DNA of 64,000 nucleotides from Gnetum montanum. Lineage: Eukaryota; Streptophyta; Gnetopsida; Gnetales; Gnetaceae. Below, one piece after another: positions 34,966 to 47,610 of the stretch; positions within the stretch are counted from its first letter, which is position 1, and every line of letters starts with the position of its first letter. The notes below the pieces were generated by a model, which did not search any database, was not told where the DNA came from, and saw nothing but the letters and a program-made list of their open reading frames with translations. A program made the position numbers and the translations under genes. The stretch spans positions 2,113,625 to 2,177,624 of the forward strand of contig MNCI01016273.1 of assembly GCA_015680685.1 (NCBI GenBank). Reading direction: 5' to 3'.

Positions 34966-35552
34966 TATGAGCCATAACTAAATATGCATAAAGAATAAAA
35001 TATACATAGTTAAATACTTGTAAAGGAATAATAACTGATAAAAAGAAAAACTTCCTAGAGTAATTGGATTTCAAATTTAAATCATAAAATATTTAGAAGA
35101 TCTATGACTAAGCTCTAATAGTAGTAAAATAAAGGATACAAAACCTTAACAAAACACCTTAGCAAGCAAATTACATTCACTTATGTAGGACACTAACAAT
35201 AATAGCAACAACAATAATAGTAAAAATACTAATTTAATCTTAGGATTTAATTTAGAAAATAAGAGAAAATCTATTGAAGAAAATCTAGTAGCATTAAAGA
35301 AGTAATCATATGCATTAAACTAAATAATTAAATTCATGCAAATTTCTAGGTTGTGACATATTACTAATTCACTTTTAAGATAAAGGATTATTTATGGTAC
35401 CTATGGGATTCAAGCTATGGTATTAAAGCATTATTTTTGATAAGTGTAACATTGAGTAATTTGTAATTATTTTTATTAATTTAATAACAATTGGGAACAG
35501 GATGTTATAATTGATATTAAAGTAAATCATGTGGTAGAACCCAGATTCAACC
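34966..35552. other. AT-rich sequence, no gene seen
   Basis: This would be leader or LTR sequence upstream of gag copy B. No clear primer-binding site of the tRNA-Asn type is found. Confidence 0.35.
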
Positions 35553-36008
35553 AGAAATATATAACTAATAAGAAACATTATGAATGTCTTTATTAACTAT
35601 GAATTAGAGGGCATGTATTTCAAGATGTGGAGAAAGAGGATTGGGATACATTATTTCGAAATTTAGAAAGAATTAATCTAAGGTAATGCCCCATATTTAT
35701 GGAGCATCATTTTTATATGAGTAAGAAATTCTGAACATTCCTTAGTAAATACATTAGTTTTTTCAATAAAACACATGCAAGAAATATATAACTAATAAGA
35801 AACATTATGAATGGCTTTATTAACTATGAATTAGAGGACATGTATTTCAAGATGTGGAGAAAGAGGATTGGGATACATTATTTCAAAATTTAGGAAGAAT
35901 TAAAGCTAAGGTAATGCCCCATATTTATGGAGCATTGTTTTTACATGAGTAAGAAAGTCTAAATATTCCTTAGTAAATACATTAGTTTTGTCAATTAAAA
36001 ACATGCCA
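35553..36008. repeat. Tandem duplication, 227 bp unit
   Basis: The block AGAAATATATAACTAATAAG begins at 35553 and again at 35780. Both copies run through GATGTGGAGAAAGAGGATTG and AATGCCCCATATTTATGGAG. They are very similar. The minus strand of the second copy has a short open frame (70 codons) that I do not recognise. Confidence 0.85.
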
Positions 36009-36087
36009 AAAATAGATTTATAATAGAGTGAAATACAATGGTCAGTTGTATTTTCACTTGTTAAAAATTGTATGGGAATATAACATG

Positions 36088-36260
36088 AGATATTGCATGG
36101 GAGCGAAGGTGGGCCCATTAATTGATAGATGTAGACTTAAAGATATTGCATGTGAGCAAAGGTGGATCCACTAATTGATGGACATAGACTTAGATATTAC
36201 ATGGGTTGACAAATGTAGACTCAAAGATATTTAATGCGAGAAAAGGTAGAACCATTAATT
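36088..36260. repeat. Short tandem array, about 52 bp unit
   Basis: The start AGATATTGCATGGGAGC recurs at about 36088, 36141, 36192 and, shortened, 36225. Each is followed by AAAGGTGG or similar, CATTAATTGATAG and GTAGACTTAA. Nothing is known about its role. Confidence 0.7.
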
Positions 36261-36479
36261 AAAAACCCATCTAGTATAGTGTGCATGAAAGGAGAGCTGC
36301 AAACTTGAAATAAACAAATGAAGGAATGTGTGGAAGATTGTGATGGACAGCTAACTACCACTGCTGCTACTATGTCTATCTTATCTTTATCTTTGTTCAT
36401 GGTGGTTTAGTAATATGATTGTAATAGTTCAACACAATACTCTTTTACATGATAATAGAATATAAGTGTTTGTATTCAA

Positions 36480-37160
36480 TTTGAATGAGAAGTTTTGAAA
36501 GGAATCTCAATGTGGAGCCTACCTCAATAGACCCCAAAAGAAACAATTCCATAATCTTCCTAAGAAAATTCAGCTTAGAAAATAAGAACATAATGAAATG
36601 AATAAAATATCCCTTATATTAAGAAAATTCTCTAAATGTAAAGAAATACATCAAGGATGAGGAGTTAAGCTCTACTCACAACTCACCCAAGGATTTTAGA
36701 GGTCACACATATTCTGTCTCAAACTTTAACTACTCACCATGGAGCCAAAGCTTAGGACAAGACACTTATAGAAGATTTTATCAACATCTCTCAAGTTCTC
36801 TCCCTTTCCTCTTATTCAATTTCCCTTGCATAAGCTCTTTTCTTGCATAAGCTCTTAAGAGACTAGCATTCTCCCTTAGGACTAGCCTTCTTCCTTGAGA
36901 CTAACCTTCTCTCTTCTCATTAGCTTGCCCAAATTTAAGTCTTAAACTCTTATTTATAGTTTCTTGGTATGACCTCTCATCTTTTCTAGCATTTAAAAAT
37001 ATAAATTAATTTATATTTCTTGTATAAGACGTCTTGGACATGTGGGACATGTCTTAATCAAAAATAGCTAGATCTTAGTTAAGACATCTTGAATTAGGCT
37101 AAGACATCTTGTTAAAAGCTTAGACATCTTAGGGTTGGTTAAGACATCTCACCTACCAAG
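36480..37160 (-). promoter_or_regulatory. LTR-like promoter with tandem GACATCTT motif
   Basis: On the minus strand a TATA-like ACTATAAATA (36960-36951) lies downstream of five copies of a 20 bp unit around AAGACATCTT or AAGACGTCTT (about 37026-37150). This is the same layout as the U3 regions elsewhere in the window. The surrounding LTR ends were not found, so this is a probable LTR remnant. Confidence 0.45.
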
Positions 37161-38379
37161 ACCAAAAACAAATATGCTTGTTTTGAGTTCTAGAACCTTC
37201 AAACATCTCCAAACAAGTCTCCATTGACCTTGGAATCCCTTGAGCTCATCCAAATAGGCTCAAAACACCCTCAAATATGCCAAAACTCTAGGAAAAAACA
37301 CTATCATTGGAGAGATGGTACATTCAACTATTTGATGTCTACAGTAGCAAGTCTTTAAGGGAAAAAAACCATATCCACTCTTCTTTCATGTAACTTTCCA
37401 TTGTGATGTATGCATAAAATTTTTATAAAGAGAATCCTCTTAATATGATGAAAAAGTCATTGTCTACTAAAAGGTTTTTATACTGTCAAATAACTATTAG
37501 TATCATGAAAGGTGATATCACCTAAAGTCTGTTGGGATTTTGGTTGGATCAACCCTAATTCTTGCAATAATTAGTTTTCCATTTTGTACAATCTAAAATT
37601 AAATGAATGCCTTAATATGTGAAACATCTTCACTTCTTTGAATCAGGATCGATGTTGGAGCTGACATTAGATGTCAAAACTAAAAGTGAAGCCAAAACAA
37701 CATGACCAATGTTGCAAGATGTCAAATCTAGATCACTAAAGATGGCTTCAAGTGCTGGAAAGTTGTAAAGCATACCCAAGTCATTGAATTAAGCTAAAAA
37801 AACCAAAGTAGGCACAACAACACAATCTATTTGAATCATCATGTCATCCTATATTATTTATCAATGAATTCAATTACTAATTTGGCCTTACATAAAAGAA
37901 ACTATGTTGCATTATTCATAGAGATGAATTCTTGTTTAATCATATGTGTAGTCAACAACTAAACCATTATTTTCTTCTCTATAGTTGGGGTAATAATCAA
38001 CATTTATGAGTTTTTTTCCTTTTTTTTTTTACATATGTATAATTTCATTGCTAGCAGTACTTTGCACATGTATCTTAGGCTTGGATATGACTAAGTAATT
38101 CATCTTCTCAATGCTTATTAAAAGAGAGAAGAATATTATTCAAATGAATATCAGAATCATGCCAATGATGCATCTTCTCCTAAGTGGCCCACCAACAACT
38201 ATTAGAACCTTTAAACTTATAGGTTTCTAACTAAGTTTACTACATGAAAGCGAATCCCATCAACTTAAATATCTTAAAGACCTTCTTAAATTACTCAATG
38301 GTAATAGTAGGATCATCCTTATCCTGAAATGTAAAGCCTTGAAATTCTAACAAAATGTAATAAAAATTATGAAAATTAA
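37161..38379. other. No gene seen
   Basis: AT-rich sequence with short, unsupported ORFs and no match to the element copies in this window. Confidence 0.4.
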
Positions 38380-38840
38380 ATTTACCATGAGTTTACCATA
38401 AGTGATAATGATGAATACGAGTGGACCACAAGTCCTAGTTTGAAGGAAATAGTGATTTATGAAAATTGAGAATTCCACAAGTGGACCACAAAGTGTTCAT
38501 GAGTTGTGGTGATGATCAACAGTCTACAATTCAAATTATTTGAAACCATAGGTCATGATGATTAACCATGAGTTGATCACAAAACATGATAGAGTCATGG
38601 TGCTTAACTATGAGTGAACCATGAATCATGATGAATTTTTCTTATCCTAATTTCTTTTCATGAGGCAACCATGAGTCATAGTTACTATTATGAGTCAACC
38701 ATAAGCCATGGTGCTTGACCACAAGTGTACCATGAGTCATGGTATGTCAAGTACAAGAAACTAGGATATGATGAGTCATAGTGAGCTTATGGTCTAAGAG
38801 ACCTATAATACCACAACCTAACCACAAGTTATGGTGAATC
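38380..38840. repeat. Degenerate array of ACCATGAGTCATGGT palindromes
   Basis: Variants of ACCATGAGTCATGGTG, ACCACAAGT and ACCATAAGCCATGG recur about a dozen times. The best is ACCATGAGTCATGGTAT near 38727. The core TGAGTCA is the known bZIP (AP-1/GCN4-type) recognition sequence. No coding potential is seen. Confidence 0.6.
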
Positions 38841-41154
38841 TAAAAGTTGTAGAAAGCTCCAAATTTTGATGTTGGATTTGAACTAAACTTGAGTCATTTG
38901 AGTCACTTCGAGTTGATGAACTATCTCAAATTATGAATTGAACTACATGAGTTAAATTTTGTGAGGAATAAATGAGCTCCACTTTTGTGACTTTTAAGCT
39001 TCCAGTTTTACTTATGGACCAAATCTATAACAAAAATAATGTATATATTTTATCAAAAAAAAAGGATGTCAATGAACCTACAATGGGATAAATTGTAAAA
39101 ATGAAAATGGGATTGTAGATGATGAGTACATATGGGATTATGGGATAAATTATGGAATTGTTGATGTAAGGATTAGTGATTAAAATTTCAGGAATAATAA
39201 TTTATAATTAATAAATTGAAAATAGTGATAAAATAATGGGATAAATAGAGAAAAATTTCATGATATCTCCAATCTTGGTTTTTCAGTATCAATTTGCTTC
39301 AATGGTATCACTTTCACTTACAAACATGATTTTCTAACATATTTATAATCAAATCATGGGGCCAATCTAATATATGATGGGACAAGCCAATTTTATGGGT
39401 AAATGGGCTAGAAATTCAAAAAACATGAGAGATTAGGATCATACTCTAATTTCATTGCTAAATCTTTTAATAAAAAAAATAATAGGATTTCCTATCTTGT
39501 CTTATATGGCATAAAAATTCAAATAAAAATTACATGGCTTTGATCCCTATGTTACGAAAGAGTTATTTTAACTTGACTTAATTTTTGTCTTTACTTGAAA
39601 TTGAATCTTTATCTAAATGTATTTACTTTATTTTAGTATTATTTTATATGTATATATCACTTTTTATTACCTTAAACTTAGGTTTATTGAATTCATATTT
39701 CTGTCTTTCTTAAAATCCACATTTTGGGTAAGTTTAATGAAAATAGTGTGAGTTGCCAAAGTGCATATTAGTTATAACAAGGTCTAAATCAGGCTTAATA
39801 GTGGCACCTTTACCTTGAAGATAGTTGATCAATTTATAAGCACTATCTTTCCATAATTATGTTATTGTCAATGATGTTACAATAACATTGTTTATATTCT
39901 GTTAACATTACTTGTAGGTGGTCATCCTACACTATAAATATGTTCGCTCTTATCCATGTATATTTACCTTTTGTTCTCTCCTTTTACACCTTAGCTAGCT
40001 TTTTTAAGTGTTCCAAGAATATATTGTAATGTATTTTTGTTGATTTATTTTTACTATTTTAATTTTTACTAATGATCTTGGGTACTTGTGAATTTGATAG
40101 GCACTAAAACACTACCAATAAGTTATTTATGGTATGATGTGGTGTTCAAACTGTACCATTCAAAGGTAAACTATTCATTTTTTAAAAAAATTATTTTAAA
40201 CATTTTGTTACTACAATGTACTAATAAAAATAATTTAGAAACATAATATTTGGTTACTACTATAAGATGGTAAAAGTAATTTAAAAATATTCTAAACATA
40301 TATATTACAGTTTGCTATATTTTTGCTCATTTTTTAAAATGATAGATTTGAATTTTGACAATTGTCAAAATAAATAAACTGTCAAATTCACACATTGAAT
40401 TCCTAGGCATGACACAAGGTGTAGCCTTAGGGATAGGATAAAATTTTGCGTTTTTGCAAAATCTCATATAATTCGTGATTGCGTTTTGCAATTTGATGGT
40501 GAAAGGTGTTGACAATAGTCATGAAAAGCATTAATTTTCTACTAAAACCTGTGGGTTGTCTGACCCAGTTACTTCTACAACCTAATTATTATACTATGAA
40601 AATAGAAGTCTGCAGGTACTAACTAGTACTCTCCAAGGCTATAAGATTTCGATGCTTACTAAAAGTGAAGAGTTTAGCCCATTACCTAGTTTGAAAAAGC
40701 TACAGTACATTGTCAAGACTCTTTCCCCCATGAAATGAAATCAGATTTGAGAAAAATAGCCTTGGCAAGAAGTAGAAACCTGGCTATATATAGTTATTAG
40801 AAATTTGGAATTGAAACGAAGGAATGTGTGGAAGATAGATAGTTGTAGCTGTGTTCATGTTGGTTTGCAATTTTTTGAAAGAAATAAAAAAACAAACATC
40901 TAATCAAATGAGAGAGGAATTTGATATTAGCAAATAATTGTTAAATGTTATTTGCAACAAAAGCCAAGACAAAATGGTTATATTGCACAAGCCTATGTGG
41001 TAAGTAAAGGATTAAATGCCAAATGGGACTTTTATTTCATCCTAGATGGATTATTGTTTGAAGTATTTTTTTGTTGGTTAACCTAGAGGATGTGGGACTA
41101 CCAATAGTGAAACAGGGCACAAGAAAATATGAATTTGCCACTAATTAACCTATG
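38841..41154. other. No gene seen
   Basis: AT-rich single-copy-looking sequence up to the target site of element C. A stretch at about 40810-40840 (GAAGGAATGTGTGGAAGAT) is shared with about 36325, so some dispersed repeat is present. Nothing coding is supported. Confidence 0.4.
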
Positions 41155-41159
41155 TATAC
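41155..41159. repeat. Left target-site duplication TATAC
   Basis: Identical to 49954-49958. The LTR next to it begins TCTACTGAC where the other LTR has TGTACTGAC, so the terminal TG has mutated on this side. Confidence 0.8.
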
Positions 41160-43098
41160 TCTACTGACATAAATTGTCAGTGTGAGGCCGGAAGGGAAAC
41201 AGACACCGAAAGATCATCAGGCAGCCACAGCTAACCCTGCCTTCGCTTGAGGGCAAGCTGGAAAATGGAACGAAGGCAGAGTGCCTTGGATGCTTTGCAT
41301 GCAAATCAACCAAGGACTTCCCTGAGCGTAAGTTATGTCTAGCGCTGGGGTTATCATGAACGATGTAAACGGGATGTAAACGGAATGCAAATAGCGACAC
41401 AAAATGTAAACAGAGTATATTGAATTATCAATAAAGTGTAGATAGAACTATATTGTAAACAAAGCATAAATAGAACTAAACAATGTAAATGGAAGGCAGT
41501 GAACTGTATTGTATTGTTTAATAAAAAGGTATGCACCGGTCAAAGTGTAGCTGCATGTGTGGATGGCAGGTCAAGCACTAAGCCCCAGGATGATGTCTGA
41601 AGTGATGATGCGATGATGCAATGTGATGAACGTGAGAAATACTTGGATGCCAACAGTCAGGTGTGCCAAGCGCCCAAGGATTGCAGATTCTGTCCTTCTC
41701 AGAATTGCCAATCTCTCTAATTGCCCCCCTCCCCTGATTTATGTGAATTGATAGGGTATTTATAGGGTTGGGCCGAGCTCTGGCACAGAATTTCAGAATG
41801 GAATCAACGGTTGAGAGATGAGAGGAAAGTGGATCTGGTAACATGTGTCTAATGGACAGTTGTGCTTGGGTTGGATGCATGCTGGGGAGAGTTGGATATG
41901 TGTCGAACAGTTGTGCATGAGTTGGATGTGTGTCGGCAAACTACATTCTTGACCAGGTACATCGTTTTTTACAATTTATGGGCTATTCAAGCCCATGAAA
42001 GTACATTTAATTTAAACATGAGGGCCTAACATGCCCACACATGTCGATTTACAATGAAATGTACAATAAGAGAAATTTGACCCCCATTTGCGTGAAACTT
42101 CTTTATTCCTGAATCTTTCTGAAATTTTCTGGAATGTTCTGAAAGTTGCTGATGCTGATAATTCTCTACCATTTTCTAAAATATTTCTAAAATTTTCTGG
42201 AAGTTGATGAATAGTATTCATGCGATGAATAGTGTTTTATGCAGTGAATAGTGTTCACGCAATGAATAGTGTTTTACGTAGTGAATAGTGTTCACATGAT
42301 GAATAGTGTTTTACGGAGTGAATAGTGTTAACGTGATGAATAGTGTTTTACGCAGTGAATAGTGTTCACGCGATGAATAGTATTTTACGCAATGAATAGT
42401 GTTTTACGCAGATGAATAGTGATTACGCATCCTTACGCTCTGCAGTGTAAGAAAATGTAGCCGCAGCATAATCAACTGAAAACACTTCATTTAAGGCCCG
42501 AACTTTGATTTTCCAGAAGTTGTTGATGCTGAGGATCTTCTGCCATTTTCTGAAACTTTTCTAGAATTTTCTAAAACTTCAATGAATAGTGCAGTGAATA
42601 GTGTTTTACGCAGTGAATAGTATTCATGTGATGAATAGTGTTTTACGCTGATGAATAGTATTTTACGCTGATGAATAGTGATTACGCATCCTTACGCTCT
42701 GCAGCATAAGAAAATATAGCCGCAGCATAATCAACCGAAAACACCTCTTTTAAGGCCCGAATCTTGATTTTTTGAAGGCTGGAAGTTGCTGGGGACCTTA
42801 GCGAAGGTCACGGGGGGTCCTTGTGCTTAATTTTGGCCTATTTTGACTCAGTTTCGGGGCCCCAAACATTGATGACACTAATCCTTACGTTGTGCAGCAT
42901 AAACACAGTGCAAGCGCACTGTACGTAGCAAAAATTGTACTTTTTGACCTTGAAATGGATGATTCTTGATACCGAGATTTGTCGTCATGATCTGTGGGCC
43001 CCAGGGGGACCTTGCTTGCTCCATGGTGGGCTACTTGGAGCCATTTCAGAGGCTCTAAAATTGTCTAGAAGTGTAGCTAAAATTTTTGTGGTGTTTCA
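41160..43098 (-). repeat. 3' LTR of element C (left)
   Basis: This 1939 bp LTR is aligned with 48189-49953. The minus-strand TATA box is CCCTATAAATACCC (about 41768-41755). The U3 part contains two blocks of GAATAGT-type repeats. It is 174 bp longer than the other LTR, almost all in the first repeat block. The minus-strand start is TGAAACACCACAAAAATTTT. Confidence 0.9.
42205..42690. repeat. U3 tandem repeats GAATAGTGTTTTACGC (left LTR)
   Basis: Twelve units of about 18 bp lie at 42209-42430, alternating TGAATAGTGTTTTACGCAG and TGAATAGTGTTCACGCGA. A second block of six or seven is at 42583-42690. Both blocks end in GATTACGCATCCTTACGC, and the flanking sequence is itself duplicated (about 240 bp offset). 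They lie upstream of the minus-strand TATA and look like repeated promoter elements. Confidence 0.8.
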
Positions 43099-43112
43099 TT
43101 GGCCCCTCTTTG
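43099..43112 (-). other. Polypurine tract of element C
   Basis: The minus strand reads AAAGAGGGGCCAA up to the LTR start. Same position and sequence type as at 11640-11623. Confidence 0.7.
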
Positions 43113-44249
43113 TTGATGCTTGGAGGAATCCACCCGAGAGGCATCGACAAAGAAGTGCAAAACACCATGAACAGCAAAGCATCAAACATTAACCATCAGC
43201 CCTTGGCCGGATGTCATTGCATCATTTTCAAAAGTACATGGGATTGAGGGAATGTGGTTCAAGATGCAAGGGAATTGGTTATAACCAGGGGGCTAGGAGG
43301 TTAAGGGTTATGATTACTGCTGGGATTTGTGGGAGAGGAATGCTCTTTTGTGCACAAGTCATGTCATTGGTCCTTGTCAATAACCAGGTTTTCATTAGAC
43401 TCGAAACCAAGACATAGGTGGTGCGTTCTTTGGAGAAACGGGACTCTTATAGAGTAATTGCGGGGCCCATTGTAAATAGCCAAAGCCATGCAATGATGTA
43501 CAACATGGTCTCTTTGAGATACGAGTGTAACTGTTTTTCAAGACAATTGCCTTCTCGCCTGGGGCTTGTATGAGAATGGCCAATAGTCTTTTGTTTATGA
43601 TGTCAATAGGGTCTTGAAGACCTTTTCTGTGCATTTTGCTCTTTGACCTTTTCTTGTTCTCTTTTTCTTTTCTTTTTTCTTTTTTTTTTTTGCTATTTTT
43701 TTAAAGAGCTTTCGTTTTTGTGCCGTGCTCATATTTGAGCACTTGCATTTTATGTCATGCATTGTGTACTGTGTTTTGCGTTGCAGCTGCTTAGAAAGCT
43801 ACAGTGTGCAACAGTGTATCAAGAGTTTTGTGGTGAGTAGAATGTATCAAGGGGATATAATTGAATAGGATAAAGTATCATGATGAGGTATAGGGAATGT
43901 ATCAGGAGTCGGGAATGTACTTATGAACGAATTGATTAACCCAGTCGTGTACGTTAGGAAAAATGTGATACCTTGTCGTCATGATGAAGTGCATCTATGC
44001 ACGAACGCTTCAGAAATGTCATCCTACAAACACAACTCCAAGAAGACAAGAAAATCACAAATGAAATAGTTAGCTAAAAACTTTAAATAAGGATATGGAG
44101 TCACCATGTGCGGCTTTCAAAGCAAACAGAATCATGAACAGCATTAGTTTCATTAGGCCCCATGGGATGAATCATGCAACAAGTCTTTGTGGAACAGAAA
44201 CAGCCAACTGCAACAATAGATCTTTTTCAATTTTTCCTGGTCATCAATG
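43113..44249. other. 3' interior of element C, non-coding
   Basis: No coding segment aligned with another copy was found. It contains a T-rich run near 43660-43700. The region would be the 3' untranslated part of the element. Confidence 0.5.
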
Positions 44250-45340
44250 ATGTAGCTAGTTTATAGTCTTAGCGGATTGTTGTGGATTAGTTTCACATCA
44301 TAACCCCTTGGACAGTGCCAGTTTGGTGTCGTAGCAGATGGTGCATTGCTAGTTTATAGTCATGGCGGACTATGAAGAGCCAAACTAGTTTATAGTCTTA
44401 GTGGACTCTGGATGCTAGTTTCATGTCATGGCGGACAGATGTAGCAGTTTAGTGTCATATCGGATAGAATTCTGTGGTATCAGTTTTAAGTCATGATCCA
44501 GGGCTGTTTTGTGGTATCAGTTTTAAGTCATTATCTAGGACTGTTCTGTGCTAGTTGATAGTCATAGCGGACTGATGCTTACCTTGCTTGTGTAAAGTGT
44601 GATGTTGCATGCATGATCATGCTACGTGCCTGCGAGATCATGCAAAAAAACAACTAGGAAGAAAAACAACATCAAGCGACACCTGTTGTACATAGATTTG
44701 GAATATATGAATGAAAGAAAAGCAATGCAAAAAATGATAGTTTTATGCCATTCCAGGCCTTATGCTAGTTTAAGGCCTTTTTAGGCCATGTATTTTTGTA
44801 GTTTTATGTTTTTTATTGTTTTTCTTTGTTTTCTAGAGTATATGTGTGCAACTAAATGTAACATAAATTTCTAAAGTGTAAAGAAAGATGTAAGGTAAAT
44901 ACTTGGAAAAGAAAGCAATGACCGTGCAAGAATCTAAATCGTAACTTGTAACCTATAAGCAAAAAATTCAATGTGAGATGACGAGAGTTTGTAAATTTGT
45001 AACTTGTTGGCTTTATTTTAAAGCCATTTCGGGCTTGGTACATCAGTTTAAAGTCTTGATGGACTATTGCAGTTGTTGTTAAAGAAAGGATTACCAGTTT
45101 TATGCCATGGTGGGCCAAAGGTAGTGATGTTTTCAAGAATTTTTAAATGGAACCAGCCATTTCTGACCGTGGCTAGTTTAATGTCATTGCAGATGTGTTG
45201 TAGTTTAACATCACTTCGGACGTTCATAGTTTAACGTCATTTCAGACAATTCGTAGTTTAACGTCATTTCGGCCAGTTCATAGTTTAACGTCATTTTGGA
45301 CAATTCGTAGTTTAATGTCATTTCGGACAGTTCGTGAAGG
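44250..45340. repeat. Spacer-repeat array, AGTTTAACGTCATTTCGGAC type
   Basis: About twenty diverged units have a common core (C/T)AGTTTA(A/T)NGTC(A/T)T(A/T)(T/G)CGGA. They are at about 44255-44580, 44740-44790, 45045-45140 and, most regular, 45170-45330 (about 30 bp spacing, five near-identical units). The array separates protease from the 3' interior. Another unit sits at about 46255 inside the coding region. Confidence 0.75.
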
Positions 45341-45359
45341 ACTATTGGGTGGATGGGGC

Positions 45360-46151
45360 ATTGTCGCCATGTATGGTGATCTCCCTCCCTTCATGGAGGA
45401 GGTGGAGTTCTTGGTGGATGGGAGATGACACTGCGCATGACCTAGCTAGCCAGGGGTGTCCTAGGATCATGTTGTAGTCTAGCATCTTGTCGACGACTGT
45501 AAAGTTTGCAAATGTGGGGTGCTGGTCTGCTATTGTGAAGGCGATGTGAATTGTGCCTTTAATGGTTATGCGTGCTCCATCGAAGGAGTTTAGAGACTCG
45601 ATTTCGATCGGTTGAATGTTGTGCGTTAGGCCTAATCATTCGACGATGGAGTGCGCAACAACATTTTCTGCTGCACCATCATCAATGTGTACCCTGCATA
45701 CTGTGTAATTTTTGATGCTTACACTAGTGTTCATCAGTGCATGCGTGACCTCCCCTTGTTTAGGGTCGATCTTGACATCATTGTTGCGGAAGGTTAGAGT
45801 CATTGTGTTTGTATCTTGTGGTATAGGGGATGTAATGGCTATGTGAATGACATCTTTGGTTGGAGACATGGTTTCTGTAGCAGGGATGGAGGCGAGCATG
45901 TGTGCTAGTGCTTGACGATGCTCTGGTGATGTTAAGACAAGGTCGAGCAAGGTAGGCGTTACATTTTTATGTTTTAATACATTGTGTGCATGGGATAGTA
46001 CATCTGCGAGGTTTTCGTTTATGTTTGTCATGGTGGGAGCTTCTTTTATTGCGTGAGCTGAGATGTAAAGCTCTTGAGGAGGGGAAATGCAAAAGGGTTG
46101 TTGTTTAGTGGTCCTAGGGGTAGAGCTAAGGCTGGTTTGTGGTTTAGGCAT
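45360..46151 (-). pseudogene. Aspartic protease region of element C
   Basis: An open stretch of 171 codons (46151-45636) has DLVLTSPEHRQALAHML, then CRVHIDDGAAENVVAHSIVE. IDDGAAENV is the usual plant gypsy form of the aspartic protease motif (D-D/T-G-A/S). A TGA (45638-45636) interrupts. In the same frame LGLTHNIQPIEIESLNSFDG follows, and the second hallmark YNMILGHPWL is near 45460. The enzyme would cleave the gag polyprotein. Confidence 0.8.
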
Positions 46152-47332
46152 TGGTGACTTGGGTTGCCACTACTTGTATGTGGCCAAGTTGTTGGAACTT
46201 GGGCTTGGTGTGGGTGTCTTCGGAGCGACTTGTGTGTTTAACGTCGCGATGGACGATTGTTGCCAGTTTATCGTCTTAGCGGATGGTTGTTGAACCTTTA
46301 TCACAAAGGGTGTTGTGGGTTTATGAGGTGGCACTTTGATGACAAAAGGAGGCCCCTTACTTGTGGAGGCAGAGGAGGCGGGACTGTCCGGTTGTACTGC
46401 ATTGAGCAATCCTTTCTTTGCCATTCTTTGTAAATCGTTTTGCAAAGTTCAACAAGTGTTTGTGTTGTGTCCAGACATTTGGTGGTAGTGGCAATATGCA
46501 CTTAAGTCAAAATGTTGTGGGACAGATGCGTTGTATGTTGTAGTGGGATGACTTGCCAATTCACAGTGTCTCTGGTTGTGTATGTAGGCATTATCTAACA
46601 TGTGTTTGCATTGGATCAAACCAGCATTGAGGAGCTGTTCTAGTAATTGGGAAGGTTTTCCTAGCAAGGGTATGTGGTTGCGTTGGGTGTGCTCANGGGC
46701 CTGTTGGTTGCATGTGTTGGCACGGTGATTGTTGTGTTTGATGTTGCTTGTGTATCCTGTGCTATTTGTGTTGGTTGTAGATGTTGCATTTCTTGTTGTG
46801 CATGTTGTTGTTTTTTGTGTTGTCTTCTGTAGGCCAAGTAGGATGGGTCATTACTTGCTCTTTCTACCTCTTTGATGCCCTTTGCTTGGTCAAAGGCCTG
46901 GGTAAGAGACTTTGGAGCCTGGTAGAGCATTTTGGACTTGATGAAGTCATTGACTGCACCCTTGAAGATTGCCAAGAGGTGTGTCTCTACGATCGGCTCA
47001 TGCATTTCATTGGCTCTAGCACTCCATCGTTGGAGGAAGGGTAGTATGGGCTCTAGGGGTTTTTTTCTGACATGGAGGAGCTTGTTGATTGTCACTTCAG
47101 GTTTGATGCTATATCTAAAGCGTGTCACAAAATGGTGTATGAGGTCCTCGAGGGATGCGATGGAAGCTTGGGGTAGGGCACGGTACCAGTCTAAAGCTTT
47201 GCCAGTGAGCGACAGGGGAAAGAGGCATAGAATGGCATGTGGCCAAGAGTGCAACGTGATGGCTTCTATGTGAAATGTGATGATATGTGCATTGGGGTCA
47301 CCATGACCATTGTATTTTGTTAGATGTGGCAA

Positions 47333-47610
47333 NNNNNNNNNNNNNNNNNNNNNNNNNNNNNNNNNNNNNNNNNNNNNNNNNNNNNNNNNNNNNNNNNNNN
47401 NNNNNNNNNNNNNNNNNNNNNNNNNNNNNNNNNNNNNNNNNNNNNNNNNNNNNNNNNNNNNNNNNNNNNNNNNNNNNNNNNNNNNNNNNNNNNNNNNNNN
47501 NNNNNNNNNNNNNNNNNNNNNNNNNNNNNNNNNNNNNNNNNNNNNNNNNNNNNNNNNNNNNNNNNNNNNNNNNNNNNNNNNNNNNNNNNNNNNNNNNNNN
47601 NNNNNNNNNN
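47333..47610. other. Assembly gap (N run)
   Basis: 278 undetermined bases lie inside gag. To its right (47611-47745) the sequence consists of tandem units of about 42-45 bp with GGGGCTGGGCCCCA. The gap is therefore probably a collapsed or unresolved repeat. Confidence 0.9.

Noticed and set aside
35100-35125. AGCTCTAATAGTAG as a minus-strand tRNA-Met primer site for copy B
   Set aside because: Three mismatches in twelve bases and no LTR boundary beside it. Copies A and C use tRNA-Asn.
42205-42430. CRISPR-like repeats
   Set aside because: Units follow each other without unique spacers and lie in the U3 of an LTR. The setting is a plant genome.
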